From: Reticulascus tulasneorum
Lineage: Eukaryota > Ascomycota > Sordariomycetes > Glomerellales > Reticulascaceae
Assembly (NCBI GenBank): GCA_001557505.1
Contig: LSAX01000011.1
Coordinates: forward strand, 62,001-126,000
Direction: 5' to 3'
DNA: 64,000 nt
Below, piece by piece: positions 34,001 to 44,508 of the stretch. The notes beneath the pieces are model-generated. The model saw only the letters and a list, made by a program, of their open reading frames with translations, searched no databases and was not told the DNA's origin. The first letter of the stretch is position 1, and every line of letters begins with the position of its first letter. Made by a program: the position numbers and the translations under genes.

Positions 34001-34237
34001 TTCGTGCTTGATCGCGGCTCGCATGTATGATTCATTCCTGTCTGTGACAATGCCACCAGACGGACCAGGCTGGGTCGCAGAGACGGCTTCGACTTGGTTG
34101 TGAGCGGACGCTGATGCCTCCGGGGGGAGTGTGGCGGCGGTGAATGCCCCTGGTTGGTCGCCATTGGAGGCATTGGGAGGCGGCGTGGTCGGGGGGGCAG
34201 TGGCCTGGCCATTCTGGCCGGCGTGGGACGAAGTCAT
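31082..34237 (-). CDS. FHL1: FHA and forkhead transcription factor FHL1
   Basis: Single-exon 1051-aa protein on the minus strand; ATG at 34237 is the first in a frame that is open further upstream. Domain order: disordered N-terminus; FHA domain about 165-387, split by a roughly 130-residue polar insert with a basic cluster (RPAKRRK) between VIIGRD and AISREHLRIQF; acidic stretch about 430-485; two AT-hook-like cores KKRGPGRPPK (493) and KRKVGRPRKHP (537); forkhead about 610-686 (KPNKNYGVLIDETL, LKQIYKRITQRYPWF, GWESSVRHNLIGNEAF); a Pro/Ala/Gln-rich region; and two related C-terminal repeats (873-939, 963-1049). Fhl1 in yeast sits on ribosomal-protein promoters with Rap1 and switches partners Ifh1/Crf1 through its FHA domain. 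The combination FHA plus forkhead identifies it. Nuclear. Confidence 0.92.
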   Translation of the reverse strand: MTSSHAGQNGQATAPPTTPPPNASNGDQPGAFTAATLPPEASASAHNQVEAVSATQPGPSGGIVTDRNESYMRAAIKHEPQTNNVKAEPESYAALFPHTPLAGIDPHGTYMMMALAQISASQMSGQMSPPPTVTPAQVTLPSSTGADGMPTHNHHLVGAGNQGLESFARIEFADSVFQMTTYGVIIGRDQRAMDQARRDEKRAEEYKRRVAENEREGLPPPSPIRHDRGKFSKSYVSEEGGMLGPESDGDENGRPAKRRKTTSTGSSQQEATESQENLISNRQYVSHTPGAAAVDLTSLRPSPYHVPFIGIHSPGPDIASKTKAISREHLRIQFNQKEGVFEAHPLHKNGFFIDEVHYKDEKVILRSGDRLQIKDIDFCFIINGVEEGRTGAEEYADEEETSSKRYSEGGKEMSFEFEASHGNGELQDTSSESSGITPLEPSDDGEEEEAEENEEAEGDSDLEEEEEDDDDDGEVKDELEEPDPEPLPPPIPKKRGPGRPPKNGIMSKREQRLLKKQQQEMAKKTLPQAPPGEPPVKRKVGRPRKHPLPEDSEERPEKRKYKPRKPKNEDGGEGSDAERRAKEKKEKKVRPKSPPLELKIEDYTEEQLQKPNKNYGVLIDETLTAAGPDGLTLKQIYKRITQRYPWFYFHTETKGWESSVRHNLIGNEAFKKDDTTGLWARVPGVELDAGKKRKAPSPERTLGAQGYGPYSHPMYPPYAGAPHMVPGAQGYQHVPPGYHAQAFAAQPGQIARPAQPYASGAAAAGQTAQPVAAQPVAPAQLPGYGVAAIARPQVGGTQTSTYSSPYASRPPPSNPPIKTEDGAAPHAAQTSAAAATSGGLTQPVPAAMQQAAAAAARPTQTPPAAVPPRHVIEPRLFNAVVGLKNGLIENLKKARNPKAEAIVMSALNRCMGLKNSATENEAMENICMKGIQQVLNGYLVQHKSPTPGGSSTPKPNEPGAVFEPKVLNALVGFKNVSAGALKVKIGEAKAEAVTLSAIDRVLGLADASIVAPSSEAGAAVASTGNFEGIEGHLMNSVKQLLLGLNQKLHGS

Positions 34238-35535
34238 CGCTGCTCTGTTAATCGACAGACCAGCTCCTTCGTCTTCGGCGAGCCGAGCTCGGCTTTTTGT
34301 GTGTTGTGTGTGCGACTGGGCGGTTGGAAGATGCTTTCTCACACTTGAAGCGGCAGTCTCCAAAAAAATCGGCGAGAACTCGCCTTGGCCGCGATTTACA
34401 GGGCCTGGTGGGGAAGGCACGGTCCTGATTGGTTGGATGGTGATTTCTCACCTTGAGTTCCCGACGGGGGGCGAGCTGCCTGGCTCATTTTCCCCGCGCG
34501 TTGGAAATTCCAGCATGAGCAATGCACGGACCAGCTCCATCGGTGTAAGGCGCCTGGTGAGGTTCAAATTCCAGCCCAACCAAGGTAAGAAGCCTTTTAT
34601 TTTAGCGGGCAGCAGAACATGCCTACTACCCACGTAGTATGTGAGGGAAGGTTTGAAAGTATTGAGAATGAGGTTTTTGAAAATTGCCAATAATCATTTC
34701 ATTGTCCGTGGGGAGAGATCAGGCTCTAGGCCTGTATTCATTCAGCTCGCCACTCTCGGATTTGAAATTGAGAATACGCCAGCCACCTTCTGATAGTAAC
34801 TTGCTGGCATTTGACGAAGCTGATGCTCTAGATCTAATCTGTTCTCGTTCCAGAATGGGAGCAACGATGTCTACACAGTCAAGTTCAAGGTGGTATACGC
34901 ACCAATACGTCACTCGAATTGTTGTGGTGCGCCCATACTAGGCACTTTTCAATTGTCTTCCGGAGGGTGTCGCCTACGTTCAACGTTCGATACTCTCCGA
35001 CCTGGACGCCTTACCTCATCACATCCGCGATTTGTTCAAATCCCACGATTGGCCTATCGCCCGCTTTTCTTGTCGCCGGCTCTCCGGTACGTCATGTTAC
35101 AACCCCTCCAGCGAACCCGCCATCTCAACTGGGCTGCAAGGGTGCACAACCAGCTTTCCCAAGCCCTGGTGGTTGCACACATGGGTAGGTGCAGATCAGT
35201 AGTTGATTTGATCTTTTTGAATATGCACGCAATGCCCAGACCTTGATGCCAGAATGCGCTTCGCGGCTTTCGAGACAAGGGTTGAAAACAGGATAGATGG
35301 CGGGGTGTGGAGACATTGAACATTGATGTGAAAGTTGTTCCGCCGCTTGAGGTGGCAGCCATTTGATAGATAAGTGTATGATGTTAACTAAAACTTCCTT
35401 GGCTACTATTGCCTGCCCTTTACTATTACCATTTGTGAACCTTTCACCTAAGAGTTCTGCCGTGGGTCTCGTTGAACGGCGCGAGTACAGCTATTCCCTT
35501 TGATTAGGCCTTCACTGAATAAAGGGCGAAGCAAA
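34238..35535. promoter_or_regulatory. Divergent promoter region FHL1 / four-TM gene
   Basis: 1.3 kb between opposed start codons. The frame open upstream of FHL1 begins with GTG and has no ATG, so this is leader. TGCCC/GGGCA and CCAAT-like elements are scattered, but no site can be assigned. Frames at 34890-35362 overlap on both strands and lack protein features. Confidence 0.45.
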
Positions 35536-36348
35536 ATGGCACGCTCCAACACCATGCCGGTCTCATCAGAGAACAACCATTCCCATAAAGTTGGCAGGAG
35601 CGCAACAGGAGGCGCGAGCCATAAGCATCACCGCGACACTGAACCCCGAGGTTCGTTCTTCCACGGCCACCGGCAAGAAACCCAAGCGACATCTTCTTCT
35701 CGACGGCCAGGCCCCGTTCGCCAAGATAGTGTCCACACCCGATACATGAACATGCTTCTCAGTCAAGACTCCATCCCGAGACTGCACAACATCCTCGCCT
35801 CCTTCTTCAGCTGGATCCTGCTGGCTGGCTTCGTCGTCTTCCCCGGTACATTCACCAGCATCCAAGCATCGATCGACGACGACGAGGATATTCAAAGCAG
35901 TGATGCTGCGGGTCAGATTCTGCGCAGCGTCAAGAATGTGCCGCTGGTGGCCGTGGCTGGGGCGTGTTGCGGTATCGGCGCGCTGGGCATGGTATGGCTA
36001 GCCATCCGGTGGCGGCAGAATTACGTCTGGTTGCTCAATCGGCTGTTTCTTCCAGGCATCATGAATGCGCTTGCGGGATTGATATCGACTCTGACGAGCG
36101 TCTATGCGCAGCACGATGGTGAGTGGAGTATCACTGCCAAAGTAACTGCCATTGCGGAGGGTGCTTGCATGGCGGTATGCGGCGTCCTCTTCGTCGTGTT
36201 TAACAATCTGCTGTTGAACAAGGTGAAGCGGAAGCACGACCGACACATGGAGCAGTGGGGGGATGGCCGGGAATCGGAGGAAGGGATTGTCGAGAAGATT
36301 GGCAGGAAAGCCATGGAGCCGGGATTGGAGCCGGGAAGTGTCGTCTGA
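35536..36348 (+). CDS. Conserved fungal membrane protein, four TM helices
   Basis: Single exon, 270 aa. The ATG at 35536 (context CAAAATGG) follows an in-frame TTG that is not a plausible start. The N-terminal 75 residues are basic, His/Ser-rich and disordered (SSENNHSHKVGRS, SHKHHRDTEPRGSFFHGHRQ). Then RYMNMLLSQDSIPRLHNILA leads into four hydrophobic segments: SFFSWILLAGFVVFPGTF, VPLVAVAGACCGIGALGMVW, LFLPGIMNALAGLISTL and ACMAVCGVLFVVFNNLLL, with N-W/Y-rich loops between. The tail is charged. I recognise the layout from many Ascomycota genomes, where it remains uncharacterised. Location (plasma membrane or ER) cannot be told. It converges on the MOT1 gene, with about 70 bases between the two stops, so 3' UTRs probably overlap. 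Confidence 0.75.
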   Translation: MARSNTMPVSSENNHSHKVGRSATGGASHKHHRDTEPRGSFFHGHRQETQATSSSRRPGPVRQDSVHTRYMNMLLSQDSIPRLHNILASFFSWILLAGFVVFPGTFTSIQASIDDDEDIQSSDAAGQILRSVKNVPLVAVAGACCGIGALGMVWLAIRWRQNYVWLLNRLFLPGIMNALAGLISTLTSVYAQHDGEWSITAKVTAIAEGACMAVCGVLFVVFNNLLLNKVKRKHDRHMEQWGDGRESEEGIVEKIGRKAMEPGLEPGSVV

Positions 36349-36418
36349 GCGACTTATACCATGTTAAAAGCCAGCTGGCCTGCTTAGATAGTGTCATGGA
36401 ATGTTGAATTTGGTCAAC

Positions 36419-37824
36419 CTATTGCAGCAATGGTGCCCGCTCTCCACGACCAGAATGTCTAGACTCGAACCATGCTGCGATCCTATCCGACATCTGGTAG
36501 GAACAGAAACACAGCATTCCGGCTAGGAATCCGATGGCATCGTTCCTGAAGGCCAGGATTCCGGCAGTAGTCATAAGCATCACAGTCCACCTCTCCGCTC
36601 TCTCCTTCTCGGAAAGGCTCCGTTGCCTCCGAACAACAGATGCACCATCAACACCTTCCTCGTTCACAGCGCTTTCCCAAAGATCCGTGGCCCCGTGATT
36701 TAGGCTGTGACCAACCTTTGCCAGTTCCAGGCCAGCTGCAAGAACCATCACGCCTAGCAAGCTCTTGGGATAATGGCTTAATAGGTCAAGCGAGGTCCGG
36801 CCAAAAACGACACCAAGGATGATCTTGAAAATGCCCAGAATAATGACGCTCGCGCCGCTTCGTGCACCAAACCGCACCTGCGCGGCAAGACCTCCGGACC
36901 CATGGCACACAGGCATGGCGCCGAACCATGTTCCGGTGAGGTTCATCAGACCGACACTGATGCCCATTGCGGTTACTGATGGCGCTGGCGTGTGCGGCAA
37001 CAGATCGGCCGAAAGCGCACTGACAGCTATGATAGAATTTAGTGTAGTCAGCGGGAGCTGGCCAAGTGCCATGGATAACGGTCGAAGTTGAAACAAGTTT
37101 TGAGGATATAGAAAGTACGGTTTCCATATATGAAACCAAGGGAGATGGTAGTGATGGCCATGGAGAGTCAAGATCTGGACGAAAGAGAAGATCAAAGCCA
37201 CTACGAAGATGCAGAGGGCATAGGGAAAGCGTGGCAGTCCCTGGGTAAAGATGAGAACGAAAAAAGCAGCCAGTGCCCACAAACGGTTATCGAGCACCGG
37301 GTGAGTCCAATGGATCTCTCGAAGCAAGCTGCTGCCGGCAGCCATGACAAGGGAGAGGCCAGCTCCGAGTTGAATTCCCTTGATGACAGGAACAGGTACA
37401 TGTCGCGTGACCCAGCCGATGAGGCCCGTAAGGCTCATGATCAATACAGCAAGGCCGACCCACTGCCCTGCTGCCATGACGACACCGATGCCGGAATATT
37501 CAGGCCGGGAAATGGCAGCTGCTGCAATTGCCTAAGCTTCTTAGCAAGGTACTTAAATCATTCCGAGGTCACAGAAGACCGTGTTACCTTCATTGGCTGG
37601 ACTGGGAGAGGAATGCCAAAGACTGCACCAGTGACGACGTTGAAAAAGCCGGAGAACACCAGCGTGCTATCAAGAGAGATCGACCCCTGTATTGCCAGCG
37701 CTATCATCAGGGGCAGCAGAGTGCCTAAGTCTCCCAGTGCGCCTGATATCTCTGCAAGAGGAGATTGGCGTAGTGTGGCGACGTTGTGCCTGTGGACGTG
37801 CCTCAGGTGCGCGAGAATGGCCAT
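36419..37824 (-). CDS. MOT1-type molybdate/sulfate transporter
   Basis: Complement of exons 37824-37588 and 37531-36419 (56-nt intron, GTAACA...CTTAG), 449 aa. The sequence LAEISGALGDLGTLLPLMIA, FSGFFNVVTGAVFGIPLPVQ and PMKAIAAAAISRP (formed by the splice) is the hallmark of the MOT1 branch of the SulP-related transporters: the first P-V-Q-P-M-K motif lines the substrate path. The second half repeats the pattern as NLTGTWFGAMPVCHGSGGLA and AQVRFGARSGAS. About ten hydrophobic helices. The N-terminus before LAEISG is short and the first ATG is at 37824. Members in plants and algae import molybdate with high affinity; fungal members are often labelled sulfate transporter. No STAS domain, as expected for MOT1. 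Molybdate would feed molybdenum-cofactor enzymes such as nitrate reductase. Confidence 0.85.
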
Positions 37825-40100
37825 GATGCAGCTGTGCCAAGAGGGTGGATGAGACAAGCCTCTGAAGTCCTCCCAAAGAACTAAACCGTGGTCTAGCTGA
37901 CGGCCAGGGAGCAGCAACGAACTACAAGAGTCGTCAAGTAATAGAACCTGGTTTCAGATCGCTGTTTGTTTCCAAATGATGCTTTCGTCGGTTCCACATG
38001 ACCGAGTTCATCGGTAGTGGTTACGCTGACCGTGTCTCAATTGTGACATCCGGCGGCCGGCGACTTGGATGAAGGGGATGTCTTCGGCTATCACTAGGTA
38101 GATTGGCCAGGCGAGCATGTGGGGCGTCCAAAAGTCGTTCAGGGAGTAGGTCCGGGTGTGTGCGCACATGGGAATTAATTACATAGTACATACTTAATGC
38201 CAGTAAGCGGCACAGCTACGCCTTACAACCCCAAAATTGTGTCGTAGTCAAAGTTCCATGGGGGTTGAGCCCACGAGGCTTCCCTGAAGGTAGGCATTTA
38301 GGATTCTAGGATGAAGGTTTGTTTACCTTGCGTTCTGGTTTAACCCGACTCATGCTTGTTGTTCCCACCTCGGAGCGAAACACATATGGATTGGGAAGAA
38401 AAGGGAAGGGAAGAAACATCAGTGGATCGGGCGCACCCGGCACTTGCGCTTGGGATGGACGCGATGGGCTTGCAGGGGGCGGGGCTTTTTAGATCAACTG
38501 AATTCAGCCAAGCTGCCAAGGAATCGGCGCTGTGACGTTAGCTCACGGGCCATGTCGTCCTACGAGGCGACCCGGGTGGTTATGTAGTGTTGCAAGATTT
38601 CCTCCGACCGAGATCCCCCATTTGCTCGTCGTCCAAGTGCACCAGAAACCACACGAGGATGGAAGCCACGAGAGGACCGCATAGATGAGATGTGCTTCAA
38701 GAATGGGATGGCCTTCCTTGAAAGCTGCGCACGTGCTCCCATCAGCGTCTACAGAAGGCATCGAACATTGTCCGTAATGTCCGGGTCCCTGATGTGCGGA
38801 CTTACTCATCAACGTCAATCGACCGTGTCGCTGCCATGAGTACGGTCCGGATTACACATATAAGGTACCTTAGGTAAGGTAATCTGCATTCCCCGAAATA
38901 TGTCCCTGCCTTACATATACTCGTATGGACCACGCTCATGATATGGGGCTTGCGATGCATGGAACTCGATTTTAGATGCCGAAGGCAAGACACTACGATC
39001 CGATGGGATGGGAACTTCGTATCCTAACAAACTACTTGGGGAGCCCATGCTATCTAGGTACCTATCCGGTGATGCAGAGACTTTCTTCCTGAGGGCAGAC
39101 AAGCCCATGCAAAATTCGCGCATCAAGAACTAAGCAGATACTTAGACTAATAACAGTAAGGTAGTTTGTAATCTGTAGAGCTCCATCCAGCAAATCCACT
39201 CCCCACAGGCCAAAACATGCCGCACATACATACTGCAAACAGGACGGCTGCGTGACTGCTAGGTAGGTAGAGGAGTACTGATTAGTGGTGCTGTTGTACA
39301 TAGTAATTACTGCCGCAATAAGTACCCAGTTAGACGGACGGGGGCTGTCCCCTTCGCCCCTGCCGTCTTGCCGGCCAAGAGACAAGCTTTTTTGTTTTGT
39401 TCTTTTCCCGCCAGTGGCTTTGGCACCACCCTCCAGCATACTTATGTATCTACCCACACCATCCCGACCTCTGCGCTTTTTCTTCTGTTCTTTCTCCTCT
39501 TCTTCTTTCTCTTATTCACCTGCCTCAGCTCCCACGACTGCGACAAAGCTCAATTGACTCTCTCTCTCGACCCAGGCTCTAGTCAATTCCACCACACGCC
39601 GTTGCTCTGCCATGTAGGTCCCTCGTCCCGGTTAGAAAGCTCGCCTTGCCAACCCGTACCAAATGTCTCGCGGCTGCTGACGAACAATAACATCAGCCCT
39701 CCACCTCGTGACGCGACCAACAGAGCTTCCCCGCCCTCCTTCGCACACCAACAGCTTGAGCTTCAATCAAAGGTAATTGCAAACTTATTTCATTCTCCCT
39801 TTTCTTATCCAGGAGCTCCAATTGCGCCTGCGATTGTGTGCATGAGAGCTCCCCATTCAAAGGATCCCGCGTTTCCGTCTTGCTCGTTGCCGGATCACTC
39901 GGTATGACGGCTGCCAAGTCCGTATCGCAGATGACATAAAACCCTCAATGCCCCGGTGGCTGTACCAAATCTCCAGGCCACAACCGTTTCAATTTACTAC
40001 AAACACCAATTGAGCTGGTGCTCAATCATCTTGCCAGGCACTCGTTTCGACCAATGTATTGAGCCCTCGGCTGATCCTTATTCACAGCTAAACCTCCAAA
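37825..40100. promoter_or_regulatory. 2.3 kb divergent intergenic region with CT-rich leader
   Basis: Left part: promoter of the MOT1 gene. Right part: promoter and long leader of the 62-aa protein, with a strong pyrimidine tract at 39475-39520 (CTTTTTCTTCTGTTC and following), typical of actively expressed fungal genes. TAGGTACC-like palindromes lie at 38862-38880, 39055-39064 and 39259-39270. The 179-codon frame over 39368-39907 is Ser/Phe-rich leader sequence, not a convincing gene. Confidence 0.45.
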
Positions 40101-40289
40101 ATGCCTGCAATCACCTCCCTCATTACTCGAGACGACGGCTTCAGCCAGCTCTCCAAGCGTGAGAACTGGGCCAAGCAAGAAGCCGGTGTCGTCGTCGTCT
40201 TCTGCATCGTCGGCGTCATCGCTCTCGGCGTTATTGGCCTGCTCGTCTCTAGGGCCATCTCCAAGCGCAAGGCTGCCCGTACCACATAG
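40101..40289 (+). CDS. Small single-pass membrane protein, 62 aa
   Basis: Complete frame from ATG 40101 (context CCAAAATGC) to TAG 40289. The sequence has a polar N-terminus (MPAITSLITRDDGFSQLSKR), then E-N-W-A-K-Q-E, one hydrophobic helix (VVVVFCIVGVIALGVIGLLV) at about residues 30-49, and a basic tail S-K-R-K-A-A-R-T-T. I have seen close relatives of this short protein across Sordariomycetes and other Pezizomycotina, always without an assigned function. The helix near the C-terminus with a short basic end resembles tail-anchored proteins, so an inner-membrane or ER location is possible (inference). The long, pyrimidine-rich leader suggests strong expression. It is short but well supported by composition and family resemblance. 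Confidence 0.75.
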   Translation: MPAITSLITRDDGFSQLSKRENWAKQEAGVVVVFCIVGVIALGVIGLLVSRAISKRKAARTT

Positions 40290-41744
40290 ACGTCTATGTC
40301 AAATAGCAGCGCATAACCAGAGGCGAAGGATGGAACCTGAATATGTCAGGTGTGGTGTGATCTTAGCAGGGAGATACCTTTGTGTGTTTGAATAAGTGGG
40401 CTACGGGACCGCAGAAGGCATCGTGGAGAAAGCACCCGTGGCCCGTGGGCCGAACGGATGATTTATTTTATGTTTTCCGAAGTCGACAACCCCAGGGTTG
40501 CGACCTTAACTTCTGAGGCACCACCTACTCCTGCTGCGACTCACAAGGAAGCTTTGGTCAATAAGCCGACTGACGAGACAACATCGGTAGCAGCTACCAT
40601 TGGACAGCGACAATCCAACGTCAACCATGATGCTGCTGTACTTAATCTACTTTACATAATGATACTGATACCTATTTTCGACTTGCTGAATCTCGCATTG
40701 GTGTGAGGGCATTGTGTTGTCATTTAGAGAACTCTGACAGATATGGTCATTTGGCAAATCCTGGTACCGGAAATATCCCTGGACCGTGAAGTGAGATAGA
40801 CCGCGAACAAACCGATGAAATTTCCATGAGCGATGACCCGAGGTGCGCCATGCCCAAGCTGCTGATGCCAAGACCAACGACGCAACATGTAGTTAGGTCT
40901 CGGCCAGTCCGATTACCTACTCGCACCACATAATTAGTCACGCAATCAGGGTCATATCCTCCACAGTCATCATCCATCGTAGCTGAGATGGTTTGAAAGG
41001 TACGAACAAGACAGCCAGCTGCCTCGTGCCTCAAATGACCAGTGTTTAGACCTAGGAATTGGGTTCGCTTGTTTTATGCTTGACCACGAAAGTCTGGCCG
41101 CTCTGGAGCGCCACTTAGGCAGTGCGCTGTAAACCCAACAGAGGCCAGACCCTCAAGGCATCATCTTGGTGGCCACGAGCTTCGTCCCGGTGATGTCTGT
41201 TAGTGGAGTATATGCGCACTTCGACATCTATACCAGGGAGTACGCAGCTAGACTTTGGCCCTTGAAAGTTCGCAGCTCCACAATACAGTGACGCATAAGC
41301 CTAGCACTGTTCTCACCCTCAGTTCTTTGGTGCTAAGATACAGTCAAATCACACATGCCGCACTGTGCCTGGCTGCCTTGTCAGCAATTAGGAAGTCCCA
41401 GTCCCCCACTGCATCAGCGCCCCCAAGGTATCTCAAATCATTATTTAACCCGCGCCATCCGCTGCTAACCCGTAGCAGATTTGCAACTATCCTGACGCGT
41501 ATCAACACTCCCAACACCAGCGGTCAAGGCAGAAAGTGAACGATGATCGTAAGAATGACACGCTTTGCTGACAACACCAGCCTGGGCGCGTCAGCAAGCG
41601 GACGTCTAGTCCTCCCTGGGCCGGGCCATAAATACTCTTTATAGTCCTTGGGTGGTGGATCTGGCACGGGCTGGTTACTGTTCTTCTCGCCTTGTGCCTC
41701 TGCTCTTCAAGGCTGCATACTACGGTCTTTACTTGAAGAGAAAA
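40290..41744. other. 1.45 kb intergenic, no supported gene
   Basis: It separates the 62-aa gene from the Zn2Cys6 regulator on the same strand. Frames at 40458-40706 (plus) and 40747-41034 (minus) have no recognisable features. The right end includes the leader of the regulator. Confidence 0.45.
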
Positions 41745-44099
41745 ATGGCCGACATGGAACGGGCTGCGTCGCCGCCGCGTCGGCAGCGAGCGTGCGAGCC
41801 TTGCACAAAAGCTAAGGCGCGTTGTAACTTCCGCCCAGAGAATATAGAGAGTCATATCTGCGATCGGTATAGTGAGAGTTATCCCGGCGACTAGGACATG
41901 AACTAAGCATCTAGCAGGTGTCAGAGGATTGGGATCGACTGTGCGGCGAAGACTGCCAAGAGCATACGAAAGCCGCGACAGCTTAAGCCGCTTGCGAGGT
42001 ACGTTTAACCCATGCTCTGAGCCGTTCTTAGGCCCCCCTTACCCCTTAATCATACATACTCCTCCCTTCGTCTCTGATGTCCTTCGGTTGGCACGGGAAG
42101 CCCATGACTCGTCTCACCTCTCGTGGGGAGGCATGGTTCACATAGAGCTGTTGCCGAAGGGCATAAACCATCGTGTCAGCAAGCCAAAGTGTCCAACGGC
42201 CTGGTTAGCAAAAGGCAGAGACTAACCTGCAATCTAGTCGCGTGGAATTTCTAGAACAAAAACTCGCCACTCTTATAACTACAGAAGGGCAAGATAGTTC
42301 ACCCTCACAGGACATTGGGTCACAGCATCGGTCTCAATCGATCCTGACTTCCGATTCTCGGCCAGGGTCACCGTCCTCCTACCGCCAGACTCAATCCCAG
42401 TCAAGTCGAACATCTGATAATGGGCATTCTGACCAGAATTCGCTGAGAACGGCGTTGGATACTCTACAACACAGTCTTCCCTCCTTTGCCCCACCTCCGT
42501 ATGGCTTAACATGGGAGCAGGGGGCCTTGATCCTGAATGACTTCCGCACCAGATTTTCGCCTATGTTCCCATTCGTATTAGTAGATCCCAGCATCACGGC
42601 CCTTGAGTTGCTTAAAGTGAAACCCTTTTTATTCCGGGCTATCATGCTGGCGGCAGCTCCGTTACCCGCGCCCCGCATTGCCAAAATATACAGAAGTGTG
42701 ATGGCATACTTGAGTCATCACATGTTGGTCGAAAATGAGGAAACTTTAGACCTTTTGCAAGGGCTGCTCGTAGTTATTGCGTGGTGAGTTCCTATGATGT
42801 TTTGGCCTGTGATCTACGCTAACGCAAAGCTTTAAGGGGGGACCTCAAATTCTTCCTCGACAAACAAATCACAAAGTTGACATATCTGGCTCTCGGCTAC
42901 GCCCATCAACTAGGCATCACACAAATTCCGTATTCACTGCTTGTGAAATATGGGGCAGCAAGTAACTCGACCGACTGCCTGGGTTCTAAGAAACAATCGA
43001 GTACAAGCGATATACACACATTGGAAGAGCAAAGAGCATACCTAGGATTGTACTATGTCATAGCTATGTAAGTCTGACAAACGAGATCATAGTCCTAATG
43101 ACTAATTGGAGACTATTATAGCAACTCGAGCAAGTTCAACCACAGGCCGCCGTTGCCAAGCCAGTACGTTGACATCTGCTGCGAGTCTGTATTTGGTGCT
43201 ATGGAGTCACCAACAGACTTGATGCTCGAGAAGATGATTCGGGTCGCGCAGGTCTCGAACAAGACTGCCGAGGCATTCGGTTCGACCTTTGACCGTGCTA
43301 CAGGTAAGTCGTATGCAGTTCTCTTAGAAGGACAGGCGAGAGCTATTCGACTTGAGCTGGGGAGAATCGCAGAAACAATAGGGCCCCAGCATCCGCAATT
43401 CCGTACGTACATCATTCTCTAATCGTTATTATCCATCCTGACCTAGACACAGACAGTTTCTGGGCATCGTACAACTACCAACTGGTCCTGCTGTACGAGC
43501 CGGCAGCTAGCATGCTCGCGCAACCCCAGGGCTCTACATCGACTCTCTACCGCTCACAATGTCTCTTCAACTGCCTCCACGCCGCCAAGGCGTATCTAGA
43601 CTCCGTCTTCTGCATCCCAGCCGATGCCTTACTGTGCCACACTTTTGCCTCTCTTAATTCTCTCCAAACCGTCGTCATCCTCGCCGCCAACCTCCTCCTC
43701 CTCGACGTTGACGGATGGGACAATGACATCGCCCGCCTGACACTCGACTTCGGACCCGTCATTGAACGCATAATCGACCTGCTAACCAAAACGGAAGATG
43801 CGCGCAGGCGGCGCATACGCAACTTTGCCGCCGCTACTGGTATGCGGGTCGATGAGCAGGAGCTACGCGAGCCCTCGGTCTTTGGGCGGTGGATCAACAA
43901 GACCAAGTGGACGGGCAAGTGGTTCGAAGGCAAGATCTCGCTGGAGACAGTTGATATGCCTGGGACGCTGGATCTGGCGATGATGGAGGCGGAATTAGAG
44001 GAAGCGATGACGAGAATACACGAAGACCCGCAAACATCGAACGACCCATGGTTTTTTGGCATGTTGAGTAATTCAGCGTGGAACTTCGATAACATATAA
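41745..44099 (+). CDS. Zn2Cys6 fungal transcription factor
   Basis: Six exons: 41745-41866, 41918-41998, 42238-42783, 42837-43067, 43122-43402, 43453-44099; 635 aa. All introns are GT-AG, 50-54 nt except intron 2 (239 nt); intron 5 could also end 6 bases earlier and stay in frame. The binuclear cluster is split by intron 1: Cys17, 20, 27, 39, 42 and 49 (C-x2-C-x6-C-x11-C-x2-C-x6-C), with ACEPCTKAKARC in exon 1 and CQRIGIDC in exon 2. A short linker and coiled segment follow (SRVEFLEQKLATL), then a Ser/Gln-rich region and an alpha-helical middle homology region (LNDFRTRFSPMFPFVLVDPS, LLVVIAWGDLKFFLDKQ). Nuclear; binds CGG-type half sites as a dimer. Target pathway unknown. The convergent neighbour is an RTA1-like gene, a possible target but not proven. 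Confidence 0.88.
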
Positions 44100-44508
44100 A
44101 CTCACTGCGAACATCCGATCATCCCGCTTTAAGGCCAATCGCATTTTGTGTGGCAAGAATTAAGCAGCTAACAGTATGCGATGGGTTTGACATGTTTGGG
44201 AACAGCTACTTTCTGTAGAGGATGGGAATGTCATTTACTTCCGTAAGAGGAGCCGAAGAAAAATGGCTGGCGGGAAAGATACTGTCACAGCTTCACCATG
44301 CATGCGCAATATAAAAGTTTCAATCGCAGTCTTCCAATCTAACCCAGGCCCGCCTCAACAAACTATCTTTCAAAAAAACCAAACTCAATCCAAACAACTT
44401 CACGTTCCCAATCCATGACAAACGCCCCGGTCCCAAACCAAACCAACAAACCGTACCCAATCCAACTAACCATCGATCCAACAAATGAATGCAGTGGGGG
44501 CCCCCTCT
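44100..44508. other. Convergent 3' region TF / RTA1-like gene
   Basis: 409 bases between the stop of the Zn2Cys6 gene and the stop of the RTA1-like gene. It holds both 3' ends. A-rich and C-rich runs (CCAAACCAAACC type) occur near 44340-44480. No gene seen. Confidence 0.5.

Noticed and set aside
34556..34590. tRNA-like T-arm GGTTCAAATTCC
   Set aside because: No matching acceptor stem, D arm or anticodon arm can be folded from the flanks.
39368..39907. 179-codon frame before the 62-aa membrane protein
   Set aside because: Low-complexity Phe/Leu/Ser translation of a CT-rich promoter tract, with no homology.
41999..42237. Extra exon inside the long intron 2 of the Zn2Cys6 gene
   Set aside because: The 98-codon frame at 41929-42225 does not join either neighbouring exon in frame with valid splice sites. 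The direct 41998/42238 join gives the normal linker.
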